Below are positions 11,347 to 28,649 of a stretch of DNA of 64,000 nt, piece by piece. Each line of letters begins with the position of its first letter. Position 1 is the first letter of the stretch. The notes beneath the pieces are model-generated. The model was not told where the DNA came from. It made no database searches and worked only from the letters and a program-made list of their open reading frames with translations. The position numbers and the translations under genes are program-made. Source of the stretch: Rhynchonema sp. JSB1_4 (lineage: Eukaryota; Nematoda; Chromadorea; Monhysterida; Xyalidae); NCBI GenBank assembly GCA_030248065.1, contig JASAMV010004853.1, forward strand, positions 1 through 64,000, read 5' to 3'.

Positions 11347-12035
11347 TGAGGAAATTAAATCAGGTTTCAGTTCAGGAACATTGTTGGATCTTTTTGGCAA
11401 ATTGTTTTAAAAAGTAACTAGGGTAGCTCTTCTCTTTTAATCACAGATCTCATTTCAATTCAATTGTCCAGTACCGGTGCTGCGCCCATGATCTGTAAGC
11501 AAACACTGACATTCTACAGGCCTTTTTATGACTTCATTGAATCATGACTTTACCGATTATGCCATCGACCTAAATATATGACTAACTGATATTTTGCCTA
11601 GGCAGGTAATGATATGAGTTGAGATGTTGCTAGTGTTGGTATCGATACGAGGTGATTTACTGGTCAATATTTAACAATATTTATTCAATATTTAAGTTTC
11701 GACTTAGTTTCACGAACAACTTAGCTTAGTTTCACGAGCTTTACTATAAACAGGCAAAAACGCCCATTTATCACGCTATACAAGCGGTTCAAAACCGAAA
11801 AATACTCTCCACACTCTCTATATGGCCGAAAAATACAACGGAAAATTTTTTTCTGAAATGTACGTGGTTTTGGAAAAATAGCGCGAGCTGTGGTGGTACC
11901 GAAAAAATGAATATGGTCCTAAATTGGAGCCAAGGCGTTTATAAAACAATTGTGACCAAACGGCACACAAAGAACATGCGAAACAGATCGGTATTTTAAT
12001 TTCAAGGCGCGGAGGTAGGGTCAAAACTTTTTACC
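11347..12035. other. Intergenic, no gene seen
   Basis: A/T-rich sequence after the gene B stop. Short frames only. Nothing resembling a leader exon or the shared Cys-rich domain that would complete the fragment at 12682. Confidence 0.45.
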
Positions 12036-12039
12036 TTCC

Positions 12040-12670
12040 AGCCCTCCGGGCTCAGACTGGAAGCTGATATCATAGGGAGAACTCCAATGTCTAGGTCTGG
12101 AAAGGTGTGTGCCAGGCACATGGGTAGGCACGCTGCTAAAACTGCCTAAACGGACCTAGACATTGAGTGCCTGCTGCGCGGGTGCCTAGATGGACCTAGA
12201 CATTGTGCTGATGCTGCGCCACTGCCTAGACGGACCTAGATTTTGGGCAAGCAGCCAGCAAATGCCTAGATGGACCTAGACATTGGGCCTCGCGCTGACC
12301 AATGCCCAGACGCACCTAGATTTTGGGCACACCGTAAACGGTTGGGCTCTGCTGCAGTTGGTGCACAGAGACTAAGTAACATGTTGCGTACTGGTTCAGT
12401 TAGTTCACAGAGGCCCAGTAAACGGCTGGTACTAGAACAGTTGGTGCACAGAACCTTAGAAAACAGTAGGGTGCTAATGCATTTGGTACACAGAAGCCTA
12501 TTCAATGGTTCGGTACTGGTACAGTTGGTGCACAGAAGCTGAGTAAACGGCTGGGATCTAGTAAGGTAGGGGTACAGTAGCCTAGTAAACGGTTGGGTAC
12601 TGGTAATGTTGGGGCACATAAACCTAACGGTTACTAGTAAAATTGGGGGCACAGAAGCCTAGCAGACGGG
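12040..12670 (+). repeat. Two adjacent tandem arrays upstream of the gene fragment
   Basis: About 12090-12330 holds diverged copies around TGCCTAGATGGACCTAGACA with a ~50-bp period. About 12340-12660 holds copies around CAGTTGGTGCACAGAAGC and AGTAAACGG, also ~48 bp. The arrays end right before the sushi-encoding exon and stand where the 5' exons of a paralogue would be expected. Confidence 0.7.
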
Positions 12671-12681
12671 TCTAAGCCTAG

Positions 12682-13239
12682 TACTTGTAATGTGGGGCCG
12701 ATGTTGCAAGAACAACTGACCGCCACATGTGACAATGGCGGTTGGCGCTTGGAGCACGAACGTAAGCGTTTGTTCATGACTTTCATTTGATTTTATATGG
12801 TTCTTTTGTTCGAATACCAAATGAACTGACAAACACCTATCAAAAATACCAAGCAAATATGTTCAGCCGTCTACCCTCTTTCGTACTGGGTGACGATTGC
12901 AGCAATTGCGTTTGGCTTTGGCTGCGCCCTACTGATGGCAGCTATTGTGGCCCTGGCCGCTTGCGGCTATTCGATGATGAGAAAAAAGAAGAAAAATAAC
13001 AACAATCGGCCTGTTTATTGTTTCTGAAACGAAAGTGTTGTTACTATTATACTACGTTACGAATTTGGAGCCTACTTCTTTCTTCACTGGAACTTGTATG
13101 GTTCATTTCAGACCAGCTCCATCAGCTTAGGTCTCCCAGCTATCAAACTGACTCGCAGTCACCCAACTTCCCGCTCGACTCTCCGCTCAACTATCCACTC
13201 CACCATTTCGTAAATACCACCCAACGTCGCAGTGATTAG
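12682..13239 (+). pseudogene. Ectodomain-cluster fragment: C-terminal sushi half, TM and tail, without 5' exons
   Basis: Three exons join in phase. 12682-12767 reads LTATCDNGGWRLEHERK, matching ITATCFNGNWRLTHECK of gene C. 12867-13019 is a TM segment (TIAAIAFGFGCALLMAAIVA) with a Lys/Asn tail. 13112-13239 is a cytoplasmic end (SPSYQTDSQSPNFPLDSPL) with stop. All reading frames and splice sites look intact, so this could be a decayed gene that lost its 5' half, or alternative 3' exons for gene B. No leader or Cys-rich domain was found between 11347 and 12682. The second sushi cysteine (C in HEC) is R here. Confidence 0.6.
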
Positions 13240-13777
13240 CTCAGGGTTGAAAAAAAACATTTCAGTCAATAAGTTTTTTTTGATTTCTGTGTTTACGAAA
13301 TTTTTATTAGAAGACGTGGTGCAAATGACGTTTCAGGGGAAATGAAACCGACACAACATATTTTTTAGAAATTGAAAAATTATTATTTTTGCCTGAGACC
13401 GAACTTGTGTAGTGACAAAAGTTCAAAATTTTGTAATCAGGAGTTTTTTAAACAATTCTGGATTACTAATGTACATTAACAAACCAAACATAGCAAAATT
13501 AAAAAAAAATAAGCAGAACCCAAAAGGTTCTTCCTAGCAGCGTGAGAGAGGCTTACTTTCAATTTCGTCGATTGCGCCCAAACCAGCATTTCTTGCCCGC
13601 CTAATCCAAAAAGTGAAATTTAAACTTGTGATGTCGATGAGCACGTGTCGGAGGAGAACTGTATTCGTTCGCATTCGTTCATTCAGAAAGCATTCGTTCA
13701 TGTTCATGGCAAAAGTTTTCTTGTTCATACGGCTAAATCAAACACAGCTGCAATCTAAATACAACAATTTCCCAAAC

Positions 13778-15595
13778 ATGATGTCACCCATCCTTATCTC
13801 ACCAATTCTACTACTGCTATTGCCTTGTCATGTTGGCGCATCGCTGGAAGAAAATTGCTACGATGCGCACCATAAAGTACAATATGCTCATACGAAATAC
13901 TTTGCCCCGACTCTCAGCACGTGCTTCGTATCACTCTACCATTCGACAGCAGATTTAAATGAATTTGATGACGAGAGCTTGTGCAGCAAAAGCTCTCCAG
14001 ATGGATTCAAGACTGGACAAATGGCCGTCGTAAAAGACAATATGCAAGAATTACTCATGTTCAAGGAAATAATGAAAGAATTGGTATGTTGTAAATCTGC
14101 CCTTCTTTTGTTTTTTCACCATCCAAACAAGGATGACAAAATTACCTGTCAGACGTATGACAAACAACGCAGGACCCGAACGGCTGTAGTTGTACTTCGG
14201 GAGGAGGTTACAGAATTTCTCCCATATCCCAATACGTTGAGTGTTCTATGTTCTATTGCATCAATGGTAACAACCAAAACGATCCTGCGATCAAAACGAA
14301 TACTTGCCGCGACAAAGAAACAACATTTATCATCTGTCAGTTTGAACCGCCAGGTATCGATGCGGAACTGTGTGACATTCTGCATTCCTGGCAAGCTGAT
14401 GGAGCAACATTTGTTTTCAGAATGCGACCGTCCGCCGATACCGTCCACAAACAATACCCAAATGCTCAACTTGAAAATCTCAAAGCATTATGACAAGAAT
14501 ACCAACGGCACGGTAGCCCAGCCCTACTATGGTGGTGATGAGGTCGTTTACTCGTGCGTCAAGGGATACCACTGGGCGGACCTTTTATCAGAAACAAATA
14601 AGACCATCACATGTCAAAGTGATTCCGCTTGGGCACCAGAATTCGATGACAAGGACTTGACCTGTACAAAATCAAAACGTGAGAGCATTTTACCGCCTCA
14701 TGTAGAAATTTATGATCAATGGCACAGCAAGCTGCAGACACTCTGCATGTTCTTTCAGCCTGCGAGTCAAAAGATCTGGCGTCAAAACCATTGGAACTAC
14801 CAGGATTGAGCGGTAGAATTAATTCAGGAGATAAGGTGAGTTGTTATCATGGTTTCCCGAAAACATCGCCAGAACAACCTTCGTAACATTTTATAAAGGC
14901 TACGGTCGCTTGTGCGAAACGTTACATGCGAGACGATGGTCAGGAGGAAAACATCACTGCCACGTGCTTTAATGGCAACTGGCGGTTGACGCATGAATGC
15001 AAGCGTTAGTTGTCCGCTGTTTAGCTTTAAAATGTGTAGTTGAGTTTTGGTTATCTCAACAGACGAACCATGACAGCCACCTGGGCTCTGGCAAGTATAA
15101 CATATATATGACCGCGGCTTTGCCATAAATTCTTGATCACAAGTTACAAGGGATGCCAGAACATCTCCCCTAGCCAACCTTTTTCACAATTTCAGCCATC
15201 CAGCCCCTACCCCCGCTGACAATCGCGGCAGTAGCATTCTGTTGCGTAATGCTGTTGGCGTGTGCCGCGCTCGTTATCTTGATCGGGTGTCACATAACGC
15301 GAAAGAAGCACAAAAAGGCGACCAGAAGGTATCGGCAAATAATCATGAAAACAGACGCAAAACGTGCCTTTTGTAAACCGTGCCCCTCATCATAGGAACA
15401 CAATTGTCACATTTCAGACACGGTTCATCTAAAGGACTGTCAACAACAATCGGGCCGCAGGTTCCCTACAAAAGTCCACCGCCAGCAGTAAAGAAAGCAA
15501 ACGACGCTGGCACCGCCTATGACGTTTCACTGAGTTTGTGCGGCGGGCCGAGTGAAACAATGACAAGCGACACGACCACAAGTAAAGATAACTGA
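13778..15595 (+). CDS. Ectodomain-cluster gene C: Cys-rich domain, two sushi (CCP) modules, TM and short tail
   Basis: Predicted type I membrane protein. Exons in phase: 13778-14083, 14173-14353, 14421-14678, 14759-14835, 14899-15004, 15196-15328, 15418-15595. Leader SPILLLLLPCHVGAS is close to gene A. The shared domain (TCFVSLY, ESLCSKSSPDGF, GQMAVVKD, then GCSCTSGGGYRI and TFIICQF) is followed by a sushi module: CDRPPIPS..., YYGGDEVVYSCVKGYHW, ITCQSDSAW, LTC. A second runs CESKDLAS... to ITATCFNGNWRLTHEC. The TM is LTIAAVAFCCVMLLACAALVI then RKKHKK. The tail ends at 15595. AATAAA overlaps the stop (15596-15601). Sushi modules bind complement-like or surface ligands in other animals; the function here is unknown. 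I chose the ATG pair at 13778 because the leader starts there. Confidence 0.8.
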
Positions 15596-15601
15596 AATAA
15601 A

Positions 15602-17640
15602 TAATTGGGAGCCGAAACTGAAAAGCAAATTTCTCTTGTGAAGCAATTCAAAAGAAATATAACCAAACTGCTGATCTGGGTGGGTAGCTTTGCTCAACAT
15701 CTACTGCGGCGATAATTGTTTTTCTTTTAAGCACACGGATGCCAATAGTCATTTTTCACTAATCGATGACCATGATTTAGCGCGAACTGATTTGTGATCC
15801 GATGAGTCACCAATGCTTATCTCCGATTCCAATCCTATTATCAGACTTTGCTGAGTAAAATACTAAATAAGTATTGACAGCAGTAAACCAATTGATCGAT
15901 GACATAATTATCAATGTGTGATCGAAGATTGGTGGCAAGTTTTCTGATGACAAATTTCACACGGTGACATGAGCTCGGTCACAGGTTTGAATTCCATGGC
16001 ATCACACAGCGTCGAACCCACAAAACACGTCTACAACCCGCTACTCACAACAAATTGTGTGATGTGGTCACGGAGCCGGAGGTGGCGCTGTGCGACGTGA
16101 CAGCACATTTACCCATGTGATTGCTCTGAAACGCCGCGAGTTCCATTTGATTGATTGCGCATTCTGCCTGTGAATGAGATTTGAGTCACAAATAGATCGC
16201 TGTGGAAAGTGCAAAAGTGAAGCAAGATAGCCAGTCAAAAACAGCCTGTTCAAGTTGCCTTCAGTGACCGTCCCTGTTTTTCGTCCTTTTGAAGCCTTAC
16301 GAAACCTCACTGGCGCCCCCCGGGTGTTGCTCAGCTTGTTTTTAGATTTACAGATATTTCAAAACAAAGATGTATAGAAAAAACATCATAAACACCCACA
16401 CGCAGGCAAACGACGCCCGTCCATGAACAAAAACGACCAGTTTTTCAGTCTCAAGTTCAAGTTTTTTATTGCATCAGAAGCAACATGGTAACGTCAACAA
16501 CACGCATAAGCTGGACAGTAACGACGAAACCATAAATAATTACAGGTCGTGGTTGTGGTCTCAGTGTTGTGGTCTTGGTACCGAACACAACGTGAAGAAT
16601 CCAATGATCGCTATTTCTGTTTTGGTGCTGTATTATCTAAATAAAGCTACTGTTGACGGCAAGTGCTTAAATCGCTGAAAAGTGGCTAATCGGCAATAAT
16701 TATTCCAAAACACTGTTCAGACAGCACGGTTTCCTAATTATGCCGCTATGAACCTTACGGTAGTTGAAAATTGCTCGTGGTCCATTGACCTGGTGTGTCA
16801 CGCAACAGCCAACAGTCTCGTCGATTCTAGTGCGATTGATCCACCGCTACACCTTTGAGAGTGAGCGACAACCGAGCAATCGTGAACCTAGCGTACCAAT
16901 AAATATGAGCGAAAAAAGGGATAAACAGTGAGTAACAAAGCATACTCCGGCAATGCTCCTGGGAGCAAATTTTCAAACGCTTTGCCTGATCCGAAATGCG
17001 CGTAATGTGTGTCGAGCCGCATCGGTCACGTGACTGCCAGCCACTTAACACACAAGCTAACGTAGTGATTGATTTAAATTGGGCTGACAGGCCCTTACCA
17101 CTTCGCTCACTACCGGTTTAAGTGACCTTTACGTCCGATACCTGCTAGTTGTGCAATTCTCATGTCGCTTTGGCCAATTGTCAAGCAATGACTTTGGAAA
17201 AACTTGTTTTGCAAAATACAGAGTTAGTCTTCTTGCAGAATTGAAGCTGACTGTTTTTCAACTCTGGTCTTCACCGTCGTGCCAGTGAATTCGCTATGCA
17301 TGCTCAGTCATTTTGTTTTGGGAGCGAATGAAATGTGCGCACACGAGCCAGCCGTCAGACACTTTGATAGCAATTCTTTGAACCGATGTGTGTTGCAATG
17401 CCCAATGTATTGTGAGTAATCTGTTATGGGTCTATTGTCAGCAGTCAAAATTGAAACAGTGCAAATACATACATAACAGACTGTCTGGTGAAGCATGCCC
17501 ACTGGTTTGCTATTGAATAAACGTTTTTGTGATACAGTATTTGTGCAGTTCGGTAAACCACAGTCAATGCTTGAAACTCGCTGAATACATGACTGTATAT
17601 GATATCGCTCCCACCATCAATTACACTTGCCGATACATTA
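15602..17640. other. Intergenic, no gene recognised
   Basis: Between gene C and the lectin gene. Frames at 16068-16310 (-) and 16469-16678 (+) show no leader, domain or splice pattern. No repeat family from elsewhere in the window was recognised. Confidence 0.45.
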
Positions 17641-17646
17641 TCTAAA

Positions 17647-18334
17647 ATGTTTCTTCAAAACCAAATTATCGTTATTATGACTTGCGTTGTAACTGGCGCC
17701 AGAGGATATCCTGGGGCCAATTGTGAAGTCGAGAAGAAGAACTGCGAAGAACAGCAGAGGAACGACGTGGTCTTTTATTACTTCATGGGACACTACGGAA
17801 ATATTTGCTACAGTTTCCACAAAGAACGATATTCGAGCCACAGTGCTGCAAAGAAGCTGTGCGAGAGTATACCCGACAACGAATGCTTCAGGAAAGGTGC
17901 ATTGGGAACAATAGAGAACATTGAAGTGATCGACGAAGCAGAGGTATAGTGCTGCCATCATCACTGCAGAATAAACCATGATTCTGAATTGAAGCCCTCT
18001 CTCACTGGCCAAAATTTCTCATAGTTTCCAGAAACTGGACTCCTCTCTCTGGTGGACCGGTGGTTACATTGAGCCAAACGAGTGTAGCGAAGAATTGACA
18101 GCTTGCGCCAAGAGGGATGTGTTCAAGTGGGTTGCGGATGGGGAAAGTATCAGTCGATATCACTGGGCCGCCGATCAGCCCCAAGAACATACAAGCACAA
18201 TGCGGAACGAATGTTGTGTCGCGCTGTTTGTGGACAGAAAATCGCAGGATCCGAAAGGAAAATTGTACGACGTCGTCTGTGATTACCTAAAAATGTCGGT
18301 GATCTGTCAACAGATACCGAAGTACTGGGCTTGA
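17647..18334 (+). CDS. Secreted C-type lectin-domain protein
   Basis: Two exons, 17647-17943 and 18032-18334, split by an 88-bp GT-AG intron in phase 0; about 200 residues. ATG 17647 begins a leader (MFLQNQIIVIMTCVVTGARG). The rest is one C-type lectin domain: ICYSFHKERYSSHSAAKKLC, GTIENIEVIDEAEV, LWWTGGYIEP, VFKWVADGESI, YHWAADQP, ECCVALF, DVVCDYLKMSVICQ. Spacing of cysteines and the WxTGG and WxxxQP motifs fit the fold. The Ca-site tripeptides EPN and WND are not present in standard form, so sugar binding is uncertain. Probably secreted; in nematodes such proteins are often immune effectors. Independent of the A-C family. Confidence 0.88.
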
Positions 18335-18440
18335 TTAACTATTACCGTATATCCTGCTTCCGATATTATACATTATTCCTGTATTTCCTACTACGGTATT
18401 GCCGTATTACCGTATTTTTTTGGTCGCGCAGCATACTTGA

Positions 18441-18659
18441 ATGAAACCCTGCATTGTGCACATACTTTTGGTGCTCTCTCTTGCCAGTCAGCCAAGTCTT
18501 TGCACAAAGCATGACCAAAAAAGTAATCACGCGCATTTACGCAATGTTCTATTCTTGTGTAAATCAGTCCCTGACTCGCTGCGGGCATTGTTTTCACCAA
18601 ATTTTTTCACGCGGTACACGTGCAGCGTTTGGAAGCGAAATTTACGGCACAGTTACTAA
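18441..18659 (+). CDS. Small ORF with possible signal peptide, hypothetical
   Basis: 72 codons from ATG 18441 beginning with a leader-like MKPCIVHILLVLSLASQPSL. The remainder resembles nothing I know. A second open frame overlaps it (to 18735) ending near a GTAAGC donor, so the true product could be spliced. Weak support. Confidence 0.22.
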   Translation: MKPCIVHILLVLSLASQPSLCTKHDQKSNHAHLRNVLFLCKSVPDSLRALFSPNFFTRYTCSVWKRNLRHSY

Positions 18660-19218
18660 AAATCGATGGAGAATGTCAACTCTTAGAGGAAGAGCAAAAT
18701 TATGCGCTAGACCAGTAAGCGCAGGCCTGGCTTGACATATAAGGATGTTCTGACTCGTTGTGTGCATAATATTCGAATTACTTTCATACACAGCCTTTCT
18801 CCAGGGTCCCATTGTCATATTTTTTTTGCAAGTAATGCAGTGCCTCAAGTAAACACTACATGTGCTGTTTATTGGTGCGTTTAGCATGGATGGTGAACAC
18901 ATGTGGCCATTGTTGACTCAAAATGTGGTGTGAAATCTGGTTTCAGTGCCTTGACGTGTCAGACAGCCAGGAACGTGTTGCATATGCATTGTCGGGCAGA
19001 ACTCACATTAGGAGACGCATTTGTTTGCTCATCAGTTCTTTTGATGGCTTTCAGTTTATTACTGCTAGAAAATCGGCACATTTTATGAAGTCAGTCATGT
19101 TAGGAAGTCAGAACGTGGAAAGCAAAAAATTGTCTGACCAGGCTGTACAGCACTTTTATGGTAGCGTCTAAATTCGTCCGTTTTCCGGTTATAGTTGAAA
19201 AACGTCAAAAATAGACCA

Positions 19219-24317
<5,099 letters not shown>

Positions 24318-24664
24318 TATTATGTAATGTTGTGCCGTAACGAAACATAGAAAACATTTTATTTTTGAATGGACAAATATGCTTAGGCTGTTGATCAAAT
24401 TAACACATAACAGACTTGAAAACGCACCTATACAGAAAAGCATTGTTTAGCTTAACGTACCTGTGAGCGTTAGAATGTTGAAAATTTGACCAGAAACAAG
24501 GCAAAGCGAAGCTAAATCAAGTGTATAACAGCTACTTCTGATTTGAACAAGAAAAAGATTCAGTCTGTTCAGACAGCACAAATAACAAATTTCCATTCAA
24601 AAAGCTGCCGCGTGACAGCAAAAACCGCTATCATATATTTTCCTAAAGCGTAGTTCCCCTTAGA

Positions 24665-25330
24665 CAGTGGTTTTTTAAAAAAAAATCGTTCTAAAAGTTA
24701 AAGAATTTTTTTTATTATTTCAAAATTCGAAAATTTCTCTATTTTTTGCTCTAAAAGTGCTATTTTTGCATAAAAATTGCTACTGTTGACATCACCTAAC
24801 CCTACCATGGGTGCATTGGGTGCCATAATCGTTGTTTTGTGACATCTAGACATAGTGCGCACACTCACGGGGCCTCTCATATGACTACACACGTACATGT
24901 GACTAGGTGGGCATTTATTTATCCATGCCCCAGACCCGAAAGGAGTGATTCTATTTTGTATTCACACTAATTTTTAACAATATGCTGCCTATTTGCATTG
25001 GTCGTGTGCCTAGACGTCATAATTTCACCCAAAATTCCCATCCCGAATATCAGAAAGCCATATCGTCACACCCGCACCACCTGGGGAAGGGTACGGGTGT
25101 GTACCTGACTATGGTTGGTACTTATCGACCATTGGATAGCATGGTTTTCGTATCACCTGTGCTTTATATGCACTTAGAACACATTATGTAACAAAAATAC
25201 CCCTATTTTGTACTTGAGCGCTCATTTTTTACCGTGTTGGGCAGATTTTGGCTGGAATAAAAAAAATTTTAAATTAAAATTTTTTTTTAAAAATGGGGTT
25301 CGAATAAAAAATTTTTTTTATTGGCCACTG
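24665..25330. mobile_element. hAT-like transposon, family B, reversed copy (666 bp)
   Basis: Begins CAGTGGTTTTTT, ends GGCCACTG. Flanks CCCTTAGA (24657-24664) and TCCTTAGA (25331-25338) are an 8-bp duplication with one mismatch. Interior is the reverse complement of the copy at 9307-9894 (shared ACACGTACATGTGACTAGG). It lies between the STRA6-like gene and the minus-strand exon at 25915. Confidence 0.9.
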
Positions 25331-25682
25331 TCCTTAGATACAAAGCTGGTCTCCAAACAGTGGTCGTTCCGACCAAGTATCTCAAATTGGTTCCTGATTC
25401 CTGCACGTAGAATAGCGAGAAAGTACCAAATCCCACTCAACGGCTAGACCATGCAAAAATGACTCAAAAAATGGTGCTGATACGAATTAGGAGTAGAAAC
25501 TATGTTACAATACGGCTTTGCAAATTGGATCAGATTTTGGACAAAGCTAGCGTACTGTAATTTGAAGGGAAGTTTGAAGAACAAAAAAATGTGATTTCTG
25601 GTTCCCTGAATTTTGTTGCAAAAATGATATGTACCAAGCTGAGATTCCAGCCCCATGAGCTACTGTTTGAGACCAAATTATG

Positions 25683-25875
25683 TAAAGGCAAACTGCACCA
25701 ACACGAGCCCGATTTCGATAGTGGCGTGTATTCAAAATGAATAGAAAGAGAAAATCATCATGACCCATTGTGTATTCTTCAACGTGTGACATTTCCAAAA
25801 TCAGCAGCCACGTATGAATGTTTCACCGTTCTGCCAGCTGCGAAATCGAGCTCGTGTTGGCGTAGTTTGCCTTTA
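25683..25875. mobile_element. MITE family 'CAAACTACGCC', copy 2
   Basis: Inverted ends TAAAGGCAAACTGCACCAAC and GTTGGCGTAGTTTGCCTTTA, with the AGAAAGAGAAAATC interior of the family. Confidence 0.85.
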
Positions 25876-25914
25876 TACTGGAGGGAACTACCTCTTATAC
25901 CTACCTTACCCTAC

Positions 25915-26092
25915 CTTTGTATGTATGTATCCAACTCCGCTTCTTTCACCTTCCACAGCTGGTCCAACAAAGCCCAATCGTTCACACCGTACTCCCTCGA
26001 GTGTCGGAACAACGCCTGGGCCAGTGGCACACAATTGTGAGTGGTTGCGATCTCGCACATGTGCTTGAACATCTCGTCGTACCACTGTTGAC
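25915..26092 (-). CDS. Isolated coding exon, unknown helical protein
   Basis: On the minus strand an acceptor (TTTTCAG) at 26093-26099 opens an exon that ends at ACAAAG/GTAGGG (25915). It reads WYDEMFKHMCEIA, CVPLAQALFRHSREYGV, NDWALLDQLWKVKEAELD. The composition is natural and helical, as in TPR/PPR-type repeat proteins, but I cannot name the family. Neighbouring exons are not identified; the exon at 28968-29063 could belong to the same transcript. Confidence 0.5.
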
Positions 26093-26224
26093 CTGAAAAC
26101 AGACTTACAGTATGTTCATATTGATCATATATATCAGGAAGAGGTAAAATAATTTCCGCGTGTTCCACGTTTCAAGGACTTCATTTTATCGCCTGCTGTG
26201 CAAAGAGTTATGGCTACACCTACC

Positions 26225-28015
26225 GTAGTTTTCCGGTTACAGCCCCTGGGGCTCTATTCGGCAGTAGGTGTGAAACCAGAATTTGAAAATCATTTTTATT
26301 CCCAAATAGAGCCCCATGGGGCTTTAAGGCCACTTTATACTTCGTCTCGTTGCGATACAAAGAAAAAAACGCTGTATCGTTCCCCCTTTGTATCGAAGGT
26401 CGTTTATACTGGTTCCGAGACAACACACATTCGATACACAAAAAAGTATAAATGACGTAACGCGACACGCGGAACGAGACAGCTGTTTTGTCTCGCCGAG
26501 ACAAGATTTCGGGAGTTAAAAAATCTCAACTTGCATTTGTCTCGTCATTGTTTTTTCGCCGATAGGAAGCGAATTGTTGGCTGTTTTTGATGTCGTTAGG
26601 TTTCGCTCGACCTGGTGAATCCGAAAAACAAAGAAAAAATTGAAAAAGTTCCCGATTGAAAGAATGGTGCGATCGGGAATTGAACCTACTTCATCGGCCC
26701 TCCAGGCCGGTGACCTACCACTGAGCCACCCTTGTTGACATACGTCGGCTGTAAACCAGCAATATAAACCATTGCAGCGTGCTGCACAGATAACGTTGAG
26801 CGCTCTGTTTGACTTTGACTGTGTGATACAGAACAGGGTCGTGTGTTGATTGTCACACTGCGTTGGTGCGTGTGTGCCTGGCCGCCTGTCTCAACAAGGC
26901 GACAGTGCATTGCATTGCCTGATGCGAATGAGTAAGCGAAGAATGCCACTCATTCACACCGAGTTATCATAGCAAGGAAGGTTGAGGTTGAGCACAACTT
27001 CAAGTCCTGGTTTTAATTATAAAGTATTGCTGGGAATAGTGGTGTTTGGAAGCCAAAGAATAAAGTCAGTCAGTTCACCCCCCCCCCCCCCCCCCCCCGA
27101 CCGAATCGGAGCGGGCGACGGTGTTCGAAAATGAGGTGGTGATTCATGTTTGATTGTGTCAATGTGTCCCCCAATTTTTTCACAACTTTTCATTGGTGTT
27201 CTCGGTGCACAACAGCACCAGGAAAGGCATTTTCCAGGCTTGCCTAAAATTACAGGCCGAAACGGCCTTCTATTTTTCAATTGTTCTTTCTCTTTCTTTG
27301 CGTTTGTCGCGGGAGAGAACATCCGCGACAGACGCAACAACGCAACAGCCAGAAACACTGCGCAACAAACGACAACCGCTACACAGTATCGCAATGTTCT
27401 TTGTTGCGGCTTGTTCTGGGTGACATTTTGTTCTTTGTATCGCAACGAGACGAAGTATAAAGTGGCCTTTATTCGAACACTCTTCCGAATAAGAGCCCAA
27501 TGTAAATCTGTTTTAACTTTTCGAATTTGGTCAATACCCAGTTGCAGAATGTTCTTGTGTGGTTGAAATAGCGTAGGTACTTGGTTAGGAGTTCATTTCG
27601 TACTAAATAGAAGACAGACACGAAACAAAGCCTGGAATTATCATGAAAAATAGCCTGTTTTGTTTCGTTTTTGCCGGTAATTTTGCACTCGAGACTCGGC
27701 ATCCGGACGAAATAAAATCCAGAATAGAGCTAGCTCCACGAGCCTCTATTAGGAACATTTTCCGAATAGAGCCCCATGTAAATTTTTGTAGTTTTCTAAT
27801 ATGGTTCATACATGATTTCAGCACGTTTTTGTGCCTTTTATAGACTTTACATTCTATATGCATGAAAGGCAAAAATTTTGACTGATAGGTACAAATTATC
27901 ATGTCAAATAGATCGTTTTGTTCTTTTTTATCAGCAAATTTAGGCCATAAAATGGACACCGGAACGAAAAAAGTCCCGAATAGAGCCCCATGGGGCTCTA
28001 TTTGGAGAGAACATT
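26225..28015. mobile_element. Compound repeat with internal inverted arms and GGGGCTCTATT ends
   Basis: The block 26328-26370 (AAGGCCACTTTATACTTCGT) recurs inverted at about 27425-27466. Variants of GAATAGAGCCCCATGGGGCT occur at about 26240, 26305, 27490, 27765 and 27980. Together they outline a ~1.8 kb composite of related inverted repeats, with a tRNA-like sequence and a 21-base poly(C) (27078-27098) inside. Exact element limits are not resolved. Confidence 0.55.
26655..26731 (-). tRNA. tRNA-like sequence, degenerate
   Basis: Minus strand shows TGGCTCAGTGGTAGG (A box) and GGTTCAATTCC (B box), with a good stem CCGGC/GCCGA around a 7-base loop holding GGA. The acceptor and T stems do not pair well, so a tRNA pseudogene or SINE head is more likely than a working tRNA. 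Confidence 0.4.
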
Positions 28016-28114
28016 AAGGAGCCCGACCGCGGCCCGCTGTTCTCAGGGGGGCTGTGAAAGGAAACTAAGAATTTGGCGACGTCATTGTAGCACACCGTCT
28101 CGCATCACCACAAG

Positions 28115-28634
28115 CAGGGTTGGGCAAAAAACGTTTTTTTCCAAAAAATCGTTTTTTTTAAAAAAAACGTTTTTTTTAAAAAAAAACGTTTTTTTTAAAA
28201 CGCCCAGATGACCAAAATATGCCCCCAAAAAAATTGGAAAACGCTCATGTTGGGAAGAAAACGTGGTTAAATGAAGTAATTCTATGTGTTCTGAGGCAAA
28301 ATAAACGGGTTTCAACCCTTTTCTAGCGAGTTGCTAAGATCCCATATCAGACCCGCATCATGGGACCAACTTTGGCCGGGGTCATCACTGAAAGTCAAAC
28401 TCCGTATATCGACGTATCTCGACAAAGTAAAAATTGGTCGAAAATTTTTTGAAAAAAATGGGACAAAAAATTGATTTTCCTTGATAATCAGGGTACTTTC
28501 CCTGAAAAATCAGGGAAAATCAAGGAAATTCAGGATTTAAAAAAAAACGAAAAACGACCCAGGCGTTTTTTTTTAAAAAAAAAACGTCGTTTTTTTTAAA
28601 GAAAAAACGCCGTCGTTTTTTTTGCCCAACCCTG
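28115..28634. mobile_element. hAT-like transposon, family A (520 bp), perfect 8-bp TSD
   Basis: Begins CAGGGTTGGGCAAAAAACG, ends TTTGCCCAACCCTG. It is flanked by ACCACAAG at 28107-28114 and 28635-28642. Interior reads as the inverse of the copy at 38112-38617. Confidence 0.95.
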
Positions 28635-28649
28635 ACCACAAGTGCAAAT

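Noticed and set aside
13613..14809. 398-residue continuous frame
   Set aside because: It starts upstream of the true leader and reads through introns 14084-14172 and 14354-14420 in the wrong frame; the spliced model matches the paralogues.
27017..27566. Open frames on both strands around the poly(C)
   Set aside because: Overlapping frames of low complexity within a compound repeat; no family, no splice sites.
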